Shown here in pieces: positions 18,522 through 28,240 of a stretch of 32,016 nt of DNA (its first letter is position 1; the number at the start of each line of letters is the position of its first letter). The stretch comes from Bacteroidota bacterium (lineage in GTDB: Bacteria > Bacteroidota > Bacteroidia > Bacteroidales > F082). The DNA lies in assembly GCA_003648625.1 (NCBI GenBank), contig QMPO01000004.1, forward strand, positions 1 to 32,016, written 5' to 3'. The position numbers and the translations under genes were made by a program. The notes beneath the pieces are model-generated. The model was not told the DNA's origin. It saw only the letters and a program-made list of their open reading frames with translations, and ran no database searches.

Positions 18522-18529
18522 CAAATGTA
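18522..18529 (-). promoter_or_regulatory. Bacteroidetes-type -7 box TACATTTG (matches TAnnTTTG)
   Basis: Minus strand ATTG-CGGGGGAAAGAGAAACTGATG-TACATTTG: TTG 21 nt upstream of an exact TAnnTTTG, within the usual spacing. Confidence 0.5.
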
Positions 18530-18660
18530 CATCAGTTTCTCTTTCCCCCGCAATATTTTTATAGTTCGATAAATACACAAAAAATGAACAGAGGATATGA
18601 ACAATTGTTCATAACTCATAAACGATTTGTGAAGCAATAATTTAGAATTTTAAAGGCAGA

Positions 18661-19110
18661 TTAATCTCTCTTTATTTTAAAGAAATCCTGTACTATTTTT
18701 TTACATTCGTCCTCCATAACACCCCCTTTAACCTCGGTCGAAGGGTGTAAAATTGTTTTTCCGGTTAATTGAAATCCTCTTTTTTCGTCCCGGGCACCGT
18801 AAACAATCTTGCCTATTTGTGTCCAGTAGGAGGCACCGGCACACATCACACAGGGTTCAAGTGTAACATATAAGATACATTCGTGAAGGTATTTTCCACC
18901 CAAATAATCGGCGGCAGCAGTAAATGCCAGCATCTCGGCATGCGCTGTAACATCGTTAAGGGTTTCGGTGTTGTTGAATGCCCGTGCAATAACACGGTTG
19001 TCGCACACCACCACAGCGCCTACCGGAACTTCATCTTTATCAAAAGCTTTGCGGGCTTCTTTCAAAGCTTCCTTCATAAAAAATTCGTCAGTATAAAGAT
19101 TAAGGCTCAT
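18661..19110 (-). CDS. tadA: tRNA-specific adenosine deaminase / nucleoside deaminase
   Basis: VPVGAVVVCDNRVIARAFN, HAEMLAF, LYVTLEPCVMCAGA, GARDEKRG. Confidence 0.92.
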   Translation of the reverse strand: MSLNLYTDEFFMKEALKEARKAFDKDEVPVGAVVVCDNRVIARAFNNTETLNDVTAHAEMLAFTAAADYLGGKYLHECILYVTLEPCVMCAGASYWTQIGKIVYGARDEKRGFQLTGKTILHPSTEVKGGVMEDECKKIVQDFFKIKRD

Positions 19111-20542
19111 GAGTCATTATTTTGGGCTTTGAAATCAGAACACCGATTACCAGGACCAGGCTTCCCAAAATAAAAGCCGGAATAAACGATGCTTTTGCCT
19201 GGAAATGTTCGGGAGCCATAATGCCGTATATGAACAGGGCAAGGTTTACTACAAAAGCTGTCAGAATACTGGTGAGTGCCACTTTCCGGTATGCGAAAGC
19301 TTTTTTACTTGTTAAGGCAAACAGGGTAATGGGCGCAAATATGGTAATAGTGGAGATGCCGACTACCATCAAATCAACAATATTCGGGAATACCAGCGCC
19401 ATAAACAAGGCAATGATACCGAATACGACAGTTGCTATACGAATCATCATATGGGCTTTTTGTTTGGTGACCTCCTCTTTCTTTTTCCCCCAGCCCACAA
19501 AGTCTTTTACAGCTGAGATGGAAATGATGTTCAGGAAGCTGTCGCCGGATGACATCAGCGCTGAAAGCAGACCTACCACAGCGAATCCCATAAGCACTCC
19601 CGAGCTGTGTCTGTCTATAAAAAGATAAGCCACGTCGGCAGTTTGATCGGCACCCAGATCATAATCCAGTACCAATCTGATAGCCATACCTACCATCGGA
19701 AAAATAATGTAAAACGGCAGCATGCCAATGCCCGACCAGATACTGGCTCTTTTGGCGGCCCGTTCGCTGTTGGCAGCCAGAATACGCTGCCAGATATCCA
19801 TCCGTACCAGTACCGACCACGAAAGAAACAGCGGTGTACCGATAAGGAACATCCAACCAAGCTGGGTTCCGTTCAGCATTTCGGCAGGGAGTTCACTCAT
19901 TCTGCTGAAAAAAGCTGTGTCTTCCAATATACCGGGGATGAAGATCAATACGATCATGATGATAATAGCTACAAACTGGATCATATCGGTAACAATGACT
20001 CCCGACAGTCCGGCAATGGCCGTATATATAATAATGATCAGTGCAGAAATGATAGTAGCTGTAGTATAATCAATCTTAAAGGAGAATTTCAGAAGGCTGG
20101 CCATAGCCACAAATTGTGCCGATAAAATGAAAAAGAAAATGAAAATATTGACACCGCTGACTGTGGCTGAGAATATCTTTGAGAATCCAGGCTCTTCTTT
20201 CGTAGTGAATCTGTGATTCAAATAATGCGGAAAGCTGTAAATATTATGCTCGACACCATAAGTACGTATTTTCCCGGCAAAAAATGACATGATAACGAAC
20301 CCGATGACATAGGCAACACCAATGGCAACAGCTGCAAAGCCCGACTCGTACCCCAAAGCCATCAGTCCGATAGAAGTACCGCCGCCCACAAAGGTGGCCA
20401 GCGTAGTAAATACCAGGGGCAGTGTTTTAGTGTTCCGGTTATTTACCAGATATTGGTCAAAATCAGAAGAGCGCAGATGGCGCAAGGCCAAAATAACAAT
20501 GACAATTAAATAAGGAATAATCCAAAATAGCAGCCAGTTCAT
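19100..20542 (-). CDS. sodium:solute symporter (SSS) family transporter
   Basis: About 13 hydrophobic segments; FVGGGTSIGLMALGYESGFAAV, AIAGLSGVIVTDMIQFVAI, GLLSALMSSGDSFLNIISIS. Overlaps the tadA start by 11 bp. Confidence 0.92.
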   Translation of the reverse strand: MNWLLFWIIPYLIVIVILALRHLRSSDFDQYLVNNRNTKTLPLVFTTLATFVGGGTSIGLMALGYESGFAAVAIGVAYVIGFVIMSFFAGKIRTYGVEHNIYSFPHYLNHRFTTKEEPGFSKIFSATVSGVNIFIFFFILSAQFVAMASLLKFSFKIDYTTATIISALIIIIYTAIAGLSGVIVTDMIQFVAIIIMIVLIFIPGILEDTAFFSRMSELPAEMLNGTQLGWMFLIGTPLFLSWSVLVRMDIWQRILAANSERAAKRASIWSGIGMLPFYIIFPMVGMAIRLVLDYDLGADQTADVAYLFIDRHSSGVLMGFAVVGLLSALMSSGDSFLNIISISAVKDFVGWGKKKEEVTKQKAHMMIRIATVVFGIIALFMALVFPNIVDLMVVGISTITIFAPITLFALTSKKAFAYRKVALTSILTAFVVNLALFIYGIMAPEHFQAKASFIPAFILGSLVLVIGVLISKPKIMTHEP

Positions 20543-20669
20543 ATGCTTATATATTTAGACGTAATAAAACAAATATAGAGGAATAAATTAAAAGAATCAT
20601 AGGGTCCTGTTTATGAACATCATGCAATGGCTATCCGGTTTTATTATTACTAAAGCTATCGTATACATT

Positions 20670-22247
20670 TTAATTAAACCGGTCGTTAACGTATTCGTTG
20701 ATTTCCTGCAGCGAGGTAATCTCCTGCGAGGCGTTGCCCGATCGTACATAAAATTTTTCTACCATGTGGCCCTGGTTGTTTTTTACTTTCAGGTACAGCG
20801 GATCTTCTGATGCCAAAACCTGTATGACACAGATAGTTTTGTTGTCAATTACCGGGAACTGCATATGCAGGTAGCTATTCGAAAACCTGATGCCGAACTG
20901 GTTATTGATCAGTTTTCTTAAATGGAGCTCAAAATAATCGACATTTTGTTTTTTAAGCGTGTCAAAATCAGGTTGCAGCCCCAAAATCTGCATATCATCG
21001 CTAACTCCAATGAACAGTTTGCCTCCTTTGGCATTCGAAAAGGCGGCAATACTTTTCAGGATAACATCTTCGAGGGCTTTATTCACTTTTTCTTCGCGAT
21101 AATCCCAGCGAAGTGAAGATTTAAATTCGATGTGTTCGGTTTCCCCTTTTTTTATTGTTTCCAGAATCTTTTCGGTAGGTATATTATCCAATTCGGTTTT
21201 TGGTGGCTTTTGCTGTTGGTTGTATTTCCGGAAAGTAACCATGAAAACAGAAAGAGCAAACAGTAAAAACATAACCACTGCATATAGATAAGCGTCTTCA
21301 ACCGAAGAAGCTGTTTTTACCAGATCTTCTTCGGCAATTGTTAAAGTATAGGCCTTAATTCCGAGAGATTCATTGATTGTGTCGATGCGCGACCAGTATG
21401 TTTTTCCGTATTCTTCAAAATGATATAAATGGGGTTGTTCTTTATGCTGTGTATGCCAGGTATTAATAACGTCAGCCACATTTTCAGACAGCTTTTCATA
21501 TCGCGAAATAAGGGTCGTGTCTTTTGTCCTGATGGGTGTTATTTCGTCGTCGTTTAAAGTAATCATTGTTACCAGCGGTTGCTCAAACGATAACACGTTG
21601 TTGAACCGGCTACCCAGTTCGCCGGTTTTATACATGAGAACAACAATGTTTATTTTACCATCGGTACTTGTGGTTCGAAATACATTAAACAACAAGTCGC
21701 GGTATTCTGGAATCTTACTTTTGGCAGTTTTCCAAACGTTTTTTCCGTCTTTCAGATAAGAAACTTTTATGGAATTCAAATCGCTCAGTTCCATAAAATA
21801 ATTGTAGGGGTCTGTCCATTTGCTGACAGGCTCCAGCTTGTTATTCAATCGTTTCCAGTTGATCAGGGTATCTTTTAAGGGACTGTGTGTTACGATCCAC
21901 GAATTGTTATTATGAATCAACACGAAATTTCTTCTGCTCCCAAGAAGAACAATGCCTTTGAGTAGCTGGTCTTTCGAGATCAGTTGTGAAAAATAAGTAA
22001 GTAAACTGTCCTGGCTAACCCGGTCAACATCGATGAGAGACACATCTTTTTTTACCGTGTTGGTGATGGACCCAACATTAGCTAAAAAAGCTTTAAGGTC
22101 TTTTTTAAATTCCAGCGACGTATGGGTAATTATCTCATCGGCATACAGGTCCCTGTCTTTTTGATTAAAGTACCTGAACAGACTTGCTATTGCAAGTATT
22201 ATAAAAAATATTGAAATCCAGAATCCTGCCTTTTTCGTCATACTCAT
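20670..22247 (-). CDS. membrane-anchored protein with N-terminal extracytoplasmic (Cache-like?) region and C-terminal AlbA_2/Schlafen-type domain
   Basis: TM near the N-terminus, ~290-aa extracytoplasmic region, TM (AYLYAVVMFLLFALSVFMVTF), then EHIEFKSSLRWDYREEKVNKALEDVILKSIAAFSNAKGGKLFIGVSDDMQILGLQPDF ... FYVRSGNASQEITSLQEINEYV. Confidence 0.8.
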   Translation of the reverse strand: MSMTKKAGFWISIFFIILAIASLFRYFNQKDRDLYADEIITHTSLEFKKDLKAFLANVGSITNTVKKDVSLIDVDRVSQDSLLTYFSQLISKDQLLKGIVLLGSRRNFVLIHNNNSWIVTHSPLKDTLINWKRLNNKLEPVSKWTDPYNYFMELSDLNSIKVSYLKDGKNVWKTAKSKIPEYRDLLFNVFRTTSTDGKINIVVLMYKTGELGSRFNNVLSFEQPLVTMITLNDDEITPIRTKDTTLISRYEKLSENVADVINTWHTQHKEQPHLYHFEEYGKTYWSRIDTINESLGIKAYTLTIAEEDLVKTASSVEDAYLYAVVMFLLFALSVFMVTFRKYNQQQKPPKTELDNIPTEKILETIKKGETEHIEFKSSLRWDYREEKVNKALEDVILKSIAAFSNAKGGKLFIGVSDDMQILGLQPDFDTLKKQNVDYFELHLRKLINNQFGIRFSNSYLHMQFPVIDNKTICVIQVLASEDPLYLKVKNNQGHMVEKFYVRSGNASQEITSLQEINEYVNDRFN

Positions 22248-22253
22248 TCTCTA

Positions 22254-23213
22254 TTATTCGGGCCTAAAATTAGTATTTTCTGCTACAAAATCGATGTTTC
22301 TTTTTAATCCGTTAAAACCGGCTCGTTCAACAGCACTATTCTTAAAAAGCGTTTTGAACTGTGATTTATCTAAGCTTTCCCAGTTTACTTTTTTCATAGA
22401 AGCAAGGGCTTCAGATGGCTCAAAAAGGGGTTCCGTGTGGGGTATGGAAAATCGGTTCCATGGGCAAATATCCTGGCAAATGTCGCAGCCAAAAATCCAG
22501 TTGTTCATTTTTCCCCTGAAGTCCTCCGGAATTTTATCTCGGTTTTCAATGGTGATGTACGAAATGCATTTCCGCGCATCCAGCTGAAAGGGCTGAAGTG
22601 CCTGTGTAGGGCAAGCATCAATACACAGCGTGCATGTGCCGCAATAATTGCCTGTTTCCGGATTATCATAATCGAGTTCCAGGTCAATAATGATGTGTCC
22701 GATAAAAAAAAACGAGCCCATTTTATTATTGATAAGCATTGTGTTTTTACCTATAAACCCCAGTCCGCTTTGGCGTGCCCAGGCACGGTCAAGAACAGGT
22801 GCCGAGTCGACAAATATACGTGCTGTCCTGCGGCCCGTTTTTTCTTCAACAGCCGCAAGCAGAGCCCTTAATTTTTCTTTAATAATATAATGGTAATCTT
22901 TTCCGTAAGCATATTTCGACAGTTTATAATTGTCGTTTTCCGGCAGCTTCTCGTTCGGATAATAATTATACAAAACCGTAATGACTGACCGGGCATTGTC
23001 CACAAGTTTCGAGGGGTCGTATCTTTTCTCTTTGTTTTTTTCCAGATAATGCATGTTGCCGTGCATTCCTTTTGCCAGCCAGGCTTCCATTTTCAGTTTT
23101 TCATCGGATAAATGTTGTGTCCTGGAAATGCCACAGGCGGAAAAGTTATTTCTCAGAGCCTCCGCTTTAATAAAACCGGTGAGTAAAGATTTGTTCATGA
23201 AATAGTGGAGCAA
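22254..23213 (-). CDS. queG: epoxyqueuosine reductase QueG
   Basis: FIGKNTMLINNKMGSFFFIG; two 4Fe-4S motifs CGTCTLCIDACPTQAL and CDICQDICPWNRF. Confidence 0.95.
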   Translation of the reverse strand: MLHYFMNKSLLTGFIKAEALRNNFSACGISRTQHLSDEKLKMEAWLAKGMHGNMHYLEKNKEKRYDPSKLVDNARSVITVLYNYYPNEKLPENDNYKLSKYAYGKDYHYIIKEKLRALLAAVEEKTGRRTARIFVDSAPVLDRAWARQSGLGFIGKNTMLINNKMGSFFFIGHIIIDLELDYDNPETGNYCGTCTLCIDACPTQALQPFQLDARKCISYITIENRDKIPEDFRGKMNNWIFGCDICQDICPWNRFSIPHTEPLFEPSEALASMKKVNWESLDKSQFKTLFKNSAVERAGFNGLKRNIDFVAENTNFRPE

Positions 23214-23214
23214 G

Positions 23215-24237
23215 TCAAAACAGTTTTCTCTGATCGGGATTTTTTATTTTACCCAAATGCCGGTATGCATGTTCCGTGGCTTCCCTGCCTCTTGGCGTGC
23301 GCATCAGGTAGCCTTCCTGGATAAGGAACGGCTCATAAACTTCTTCAATGGTGCCGGCTTCTTCCCCAACAGCTGTGGCAATAGTTGTGATGCCTACCGG
23401 GCCACCTTTAAATTTTTCGATGATCGTTAACAAAATACGGTTGTCCATTTCATCCAGACCCGATTTGTCTACATTTAATGCTTCCAGGGCATGCTGTGTT
23501 ATGTCGATATCTATGTTACCCGAACCTTCAATCTGGGCAAAATCCCGTACGCGGCGCAATAAAAGATTAGCTATACGTGGCGTGCCCCTGCTTCTGCCGG
23601 CAATCTCATGTGCAGCTTTCTCACTGATGGCTACCTTCAAAATGTCGGCTGATCGTTTGACAATACCCGTAAGAGTTTTTGTATCGTAATAAGTAAGGCG
23701 CGACGTAATACCGAAACGCGAACGGAGCGGGGCCGTCAGTAACCCGGAGCGGGTGGTAGCACCTATAAGGGTAAACGGGTTCAGGTTGATCTGCACCGAC
23801 CGGGCATTCGGACCTGTTTCGATCATGATATCGATCTTAAAATCTTCCATGGCCGAATAAAGGTATTCTTCGACAACCGAACTTAAGCGGTGAATTTCGT
23901 CAATGAACAAAACATCATTTTCTTCAAGATTGGTAAGCAGGCCTGCCAGATCGCCGGGCTTGTCCAAAACCGGTCCCGAAGAAGTGATAATATTTACCTG
24001 TAGCTCGTTGGAGATAATATAGGAAAGGGTAGTTTTTCCCAATCCCGGTGGGCCGTGCAACAGAACATGGTCAAGCGCTTCGCCACGTTGTTTGGCGGCT
24101 TCCACAAAAATCTTCAGGTTACCAACAACTTTTGGCTGTCCTGAAAAGGACGCAAACCTGCCTGGTCGTAACACATTTTCGATCTCTATCTCGGCTGTAC
24201 TCAGGTGGTCTTTCGAGGCGTCCAGATTTTCGTTCAT
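23215..24237 (-). CDS. ruvB: Holliday junction branch migration DNA helicase RuvB
   Basis: [94 protein letters not shown]. Confidence 0.97.
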   Translation of the reverse strand: MNENLDASKDHLSTAEIEIENVLRPGRFASFSGQPKVVGNLKIFVEAAKQRGEALDHVLLHGPPGLGKTTLSYIISNELQVNIITSSGPVLDKPGDLAGLLTNLEENDVLFIDEIHRLSSVVEEYLYSAMEDFKIDIMIETGPNARSVQINLNPFTLIGATTRSGLLTAPLRSRFGITSRLTYYDTKTLTGIVKRSADILKVAISEKAAHEIAGRSRGTPRIANLLLRRVRDFAQIEGSGNIDIDITQHALEALNVDKSGLDEMDNRILLTIIEKFKGGPVGITTIATAVGEEAGTIEEVYEPFLIQEGYLMRTPRGREATEHAYRHLGKIKNPDQRKLF

Positions 24238-24418
24238 TTAGTTATAAATTTGAAAACAAAAGTAATAATAAGTGATTAACAAATTTGTTTTCGGCCAGAG
24301 AAGAACGAAATGCTGTTTTGAGATTTGAAAAAAATATATTAAATTAGCTACATAATCAAATTTATATACTGCAATGATCGTAATGACTGAACGAATGAAT
24401 CAATGAAAAATTACTGCC

Positions 24419-25252
24419 ATGAAAACAATATTGGTTGCTATTGACTTTTCGAAAAATGCAGAACACGCATTGGAATATGCGGTTATGTTTGCAAATAAAC
24501 AGAAAGCTTGCATCTATTTGATATGGGTGGATAATACATTGTCGGAAGAAAGCGTTATTGATATTATTGAAGGGGAAACCCGGATTGAAAAAAGGGCTTA
24601 TATGGATAGTCTGATTAAGCGCTTCCAACCCCAGGTTAAATGCGGCGAAATTCAGGTTCTGTTAAGGAAAGGAAGAGTTTACCAGGAAATTGCCAAGGCA
24701 GCAAAACAAATTGATGCAGATATGATCTTTGCAGGAACACACGGAGTATCAGGTTTTGAACAATATTGGATCGGCAGCAATGCCTACCGTATTGTGACAC
24801 AGGCACCATGCGCTGTTGTTACCATCAGGAGGGATTATGAAATTAAGGATACCATCGACAATATATTGTTGCCCATTGACAGTTCGATGGAGACCAAGCA
24901 AAAGCTTCCGTTTGCAGCTAAGCTGGCAAATGACTTCAAGGCAACCATCCATTTGCTCAAAGTTTATAATACACCTATTAGTGTAATTAGAAAACGGATT
25001 GACAAATATGGTGAAGATGCCGAAAAATGCCTGATTGAGAATAAGGTAAAATATATTACTGCCGAGCGTGAAGCTGATAATGTTGCTGTTTCGATTATTA
25101 AGTACAGCGATGAGTTTAAAATCGATTTGATTTCCATTATGACGGATCAGGACATGACTACGGCAAACAAATTTTTAGGTCCGTATGCACAACAATTGAT
25201 CAATAATTCGAAGACACCTGTATTGAGTTTGAGGGCTAAAGAAATTGAATAG
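24419..25252 (+). CDS. universal stress protein (tandem UspA domains)
   Basis: ILVAIDFSKNAEHALEYAVMFANK, DADMIFAGTHGVSGFEQYWIGSNAYRIVTQAPCAVVTIR; second UspA-like half. Confidence 0.92.
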   Translation: MKTILVAIDFSKNAEHALEYAVMFANKQKACIYLIWVDNTLSEESVIDIIEGETRIEKRAYMDSLIKRFQPQVKCGEIQVLLRKGRVYQEIAKAAKQIDADMIFAGTHGVSGFEQYWIGSNAYRIVTQAPCAVVTIRRDYEIKDTIDNILLPIDSSMETKQKLPFAAKLANDFKATIHLLKVYNTPISVIRKRIDKYGEDAEKCLIENKVKYITAEREADNVAVSIIKYSDEFKIDLISIMTDQDMTTANKFLGPYAQQLINNSKTPVLSLRAKEIE

Positions 25253-25265
25253 TTAATTTAAAAAA

Positions 25266-25709
25266 ATGAATAGAGTCAGAACATTTGTATTCATTGTCAT
25301 AGTTTTAATTGCTTTTTCAGTAAAAGCGCAATATTCTGGTGATGAAAAAGTTATAGTTAAAGGCGATCCCCGCATCAGCGAGTTGGTAGATTTACATATG
25401 GCTTACAATGAGCAATTCCCTGTAATGGATGGTTACCGGATACAATTAATGATGAGGGCCGGAAACTCAGCCCTTGACGAAGCAAATGAAATTAAAGAAA
25501 AATTTGAAGAGAGGTACCCTTACATAAAATCGTACATCACGTTCCGGGAGCCCTATTACCTTTTGCGTATTGGGGATTTCAGAACAAGGCTGGAGGCCAT
25601 TGAGTTTTTGGAACGCATTAAAAGGAATTATCCTCAAGCCTGGGTTATAAAAGATAAAATCGAGTTTCCTGAATTAATAAAATATCAAAAAACCGACAAT
25701 TATGAATAA
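25266..25709 (+). CDS. exported SPOR-like domain protein
   Basis: Signal peptide; GYRIQLMMRAGNSALDEANEIKEKFEERYPYIKSYITFREPYYLLRIGDFRTRLEAIEFLERIKRNYPQAWVI. Confidence 0.75.
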   Translation: MNRVRTFVFIVIVLIAFSVKAQYSGDEKVIVKGDPRISELVDLHMAYNEQFPVMDGYRIQLMMRAGNSALDEANEIKEKFEERYPYIKSYITFREPYYLLRIGDFRTRLEAIEFLERIKRNYPQAWVIKDKIEFPELIKYQKTDNYE

Positions 25710-26550
25710 AAAGATTCTTGTAGGCATCGACTTTTCCGATTGCTCTATAAACGCTTTGGAACATGCCATTACAATCGCACAGAAAGCTTCCTGCGGAATT
25801 ACCATGGTTTGGGTAAACCATCTTGATTATTCGAAAGAAATATTTGCAGTGGAACCTAAAGATTTGAGAAGTGAAGTGGGAAAAAGATTTGATGAGCTAA
25901 TTAAAAAGTATAAAAGTAAACTAGGAAGGGAAGTTTTAGATTATCAAATCAAAAAAGGCAAGGTTTACAAAGAAATATGTAATGCTGCCGAGGAGCTGGA
26001 CGCTTTTTTAATCATTATTGGAACACATGGCTCTACTGGGTTTGAAGAATTCTGGATCGGTAGTAATGCCAACAGGGTAGTTTCTTCTTCCAAAAAGCCG
26101 ATTATCACTATCAGAGCAGGGGTTAACGTGAAAAAAGGTTTAAAAAAGATAGTGATGCCTTTTGACAGCACCAAGATGACGCGGCAAAAACTTCCTATGA
26201 CGGCGCTGCTGGCAAAACTTTTTAACGCAGAAGTTCATTTGCTGGGCATGTACACAACCACCCTGGATGACATTAGATACAGGATACAGAATTATATAGA
26301 ACAGGCCAAGGATTATCTGGAAGAGAATAAAATTTTGTATAAGGTGGAGTTTATTGAAACAGATAACATAACGGAAGCTACTATTGCGTATGCAAAAAAA
26401 ATAGATGCAAATCTGATCTCGATCATGACAGAGCAGGAAACAAAAACGTCAAACCTTTGGTTAGGTCCGTATGCCAGCCAGATGGTGAATCACTCGCCGG
26501 TTCCTGTGCTTAGCATACATCCTGACAGGATCAGGTTTTATCTGGGATAG
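25702..26550 (+). CDS. universal stress protein (tandem UspA domains), paralog of 24419-25252
   Basis: ILVGIDFSDCSINALEHAITIAQKA, DAFLIIIGTHGSTGFEEFWIGSNANRVVSSSKKPIITIR; overlaps the SPOR gene by 8 bp. Confidence 0.92.
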   Translation: MNKKILVGIDFSDCSINALEHAITIAQKASCGITMVWVNHLDYSKEIFAVEPKDLRSEVGKRFDELIKKYKSKLGREVLDYQIKKGKVYKEICNAAEELDAFLIIIGTHGSTGFEEFWIGSNANRVVSSSKKPIITIRAGVNVKKGLKKIVMPFDSTKMTRQKLPMTALLAKLFNAEVHLLGMYTTTLDDIRYRIQNYIEQAKDYLEENKILYKVEFIETDNITEATIAYAKKIDANLISIMTEQETKTSNLWLGPYASQMVNHSPVPVLSIHPDRIRFYLG

Positions 26551-26554
26551 GTTG

Positions 26555-26580
26555 AAAAAGGCCACATAGCGGCCTTTTTT
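26555..26580. terminator. bidirectional intrinsic terminator between convergent usp and rng
   Basis: AAAAAGGCC-ACATAGC-GGCCTTTTT(T), A-tract/T-tract symmetric hairpin. Confidence 0.8.
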
Positions 26581-26581
26581 G

Positions 26582-28168
26582 TCAATTCTTTATTACTTCA
26601 TTATTTTTATTCAGAAACTCATATTCGAGCAGGTGAAAATTTTTCATGGCTTTTATACTGATCCATTTTTTGTATTTAAAAAACCATTTCAATCTCATTG
26701 ACTTAGGCCCATCAGTAAGGTAAGCTGCAATAAACGGGTGGGTGGCCAGGGTCAGATTTTTTTCGTTCTGATCTTGTATCAGGTAGTTTAAATTATTCTC
26801 GATATCATCCAGAATAATGAAGCTCGATTTTACTTCACCTGAGCCATGACATACCGGACATTGTTCAAGTACGGGAACACTCATTTCAGGTCGTACCCGC
26901 TGGCGTGTGATCTGGATCAGACCAAACCTGCTCGGTGGCAAAATAGTGTGTTTTGCACTGTCTCTTGCCATTTCTTCCTTGAACTTTGTATAAAGTATTT
27001 TGCGGTTTTTTGCATTGCTCATATCGATAAAGTCAACCACAATAATTCCACCCATATCCCGCAACCTTAATTGCCGGGCAACTTCGGCAGCAGCTTCAAG
27101 GTTAACTTCCAGCGCGTTTTCTTCCTGCGAGTTGTCTTTGTTCACACGGTGTCCGCTATTTACGTCTATTACATGGAGCGCTTCCGTATGTTCAATTATC
27201 AGATAAACACCGCTTTTTATGGTAACTGTTTTACCAAAGGAATTCCGCATCTGTTTCTCCACTCCGAAATATTCGAAAATTGGAGTCTTCCCCCTGTATT
27301 TTTTAACAATATCTATCTTATCAGGAGCGATGGTGCTGATTAGTGTTTTGGCTTCTTCGTACAGGACGGGATCGTTGATATGAACGCTGTTAAACGATTC
27401 ATTCAAATTGTCTCTTAAAATAGTTGAGGTGCGATCCAGCTCGCTGAGCACCTTCCGGGGAGCAATGATATGCGGAAGTTTTTTTGTAATATTTTCCCAT
27501 TTAGAGACCAGGTTACGCAAGTCAGCGTCTAATTCTGCTACTTTTTTATGCTCGGAAACAGTGCGAATGATAACACCGTAATTGTTAGGCTTTATGCTTG
27601 ATATAAGCCTTTTTAAACGGCTTCTTTCTTCTTTGCTCTTTATTTTTTGCGAGATGGAAATTTTGTTCGAAAAAGGCAGAAGCACCAGGAATCTGCCTGC
27701 AAAAGATATCTCGGTTGAAATACGCGGGCCCTTTGTTGAAATGGGCTCTTTGGCAATTTGTACAAGTATTTGCTGACCGGATACAAGCACCTGATTTATT
27801 TTTCCGGTTTTCTCAATATCTTTTTCCGGCCTGAATTTTTCAAAAGTTATGTGTTGCAATTTACCCTGCAGACCAAGTTTCACAAAATTATTGTAGGTTC
27901 TTATCTGAGGACCTAAATCCAGATAATGAAGGAAAGCATCTCGTTCGTAACCTACATCCACAAAAGCAGCATTTAATCCTGGCATGATTTTTCGCACCTT
28001 GCCCAGAAAAATATCTCCTACTGAGAATTGATTATTATTTTGTTCTTTTTGAAGTTCAACTAATGTTTTGTCCTCAAGTAAAGCAATTCTAACCTCCGAT
28101 GCATTTGAATCGATGATTAATTCTCTGTTCACAATATTATTCAATTTAGAAACTACACCTAAAACCAA
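26582..28168 (-). CDS. rng: Rne/Rng family ribonuclease
   Basis: S1-like FSVGDIFLGKVRKIMPGLNAAFVDVGYERDAFLHYLDL; GGIIVVDFIDMSNAKNRKIL; FGLIQITRQRVRPEM; CPVCHGSGEV. Confidence 0.95.
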   Translation of the reverse strand: MVLGVVSKLNNIVNRELIIDSNASEVRIALLEDKTLVELQKEQNNNQFSVGDIFLGKVRKIMPGLNAAFVDVGYERDAFLHYLDLGPQIRTYNNFVKLGLQGKLQHITFEKFRPEKDIEKTGKINQVLVSGQQILVQIAKEPISTKGPRISTEISFAGRFLVLLPFSNKISISQKIKSKEERSRLKRLISSIKPNNYGVIIRTVSEHKKVAELDADLRNLVSKWENITKKLPHIIAPRKVLSELDRTSTILRDNLNESFNSVHINDPVLYEEAKTLISTIAPDKIDIVKKYRGKTPIFEYFGVEKQMRNSFGKTVTIKSGVYLIIEHTEALHVIDVNSGHRVNKDNSQEENALEVNLEAAAEVARQLRLRDMGGIIVVDFIDMSNAKNRKILYTKFKEEMARDSAKHTILPPSRFGLIQITRQRVRPEMSVPVLEQCPVCHGSGEVKSSFIILDDIENNLNYLIQDQNEKNLTLATHPFIAAYLTDGPKSMRLKWFFKYKKWISIKAMKNFHLLEYEFLNKNNEVIKN

Positions 28169-28240
28169 CAGGTATTAAGTGGTAAACAAAAAAGGACAAC
28201 AAAAATAAATGTCGAGGTGAGCTGGGAAACTAAATTACAT

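Noticed and set aside
19122-20125. 168-, 172- and 115-aa plus-strand ORFs opposite the SSS transporter
   Set aside because: Antisense to a clear transporter CDS; composition is typical of shadow ORFs.
22437-22871. 144-aa plus-strand ORF opposite queG
   Set aside because: Antisense shadow of a well-supported gene.
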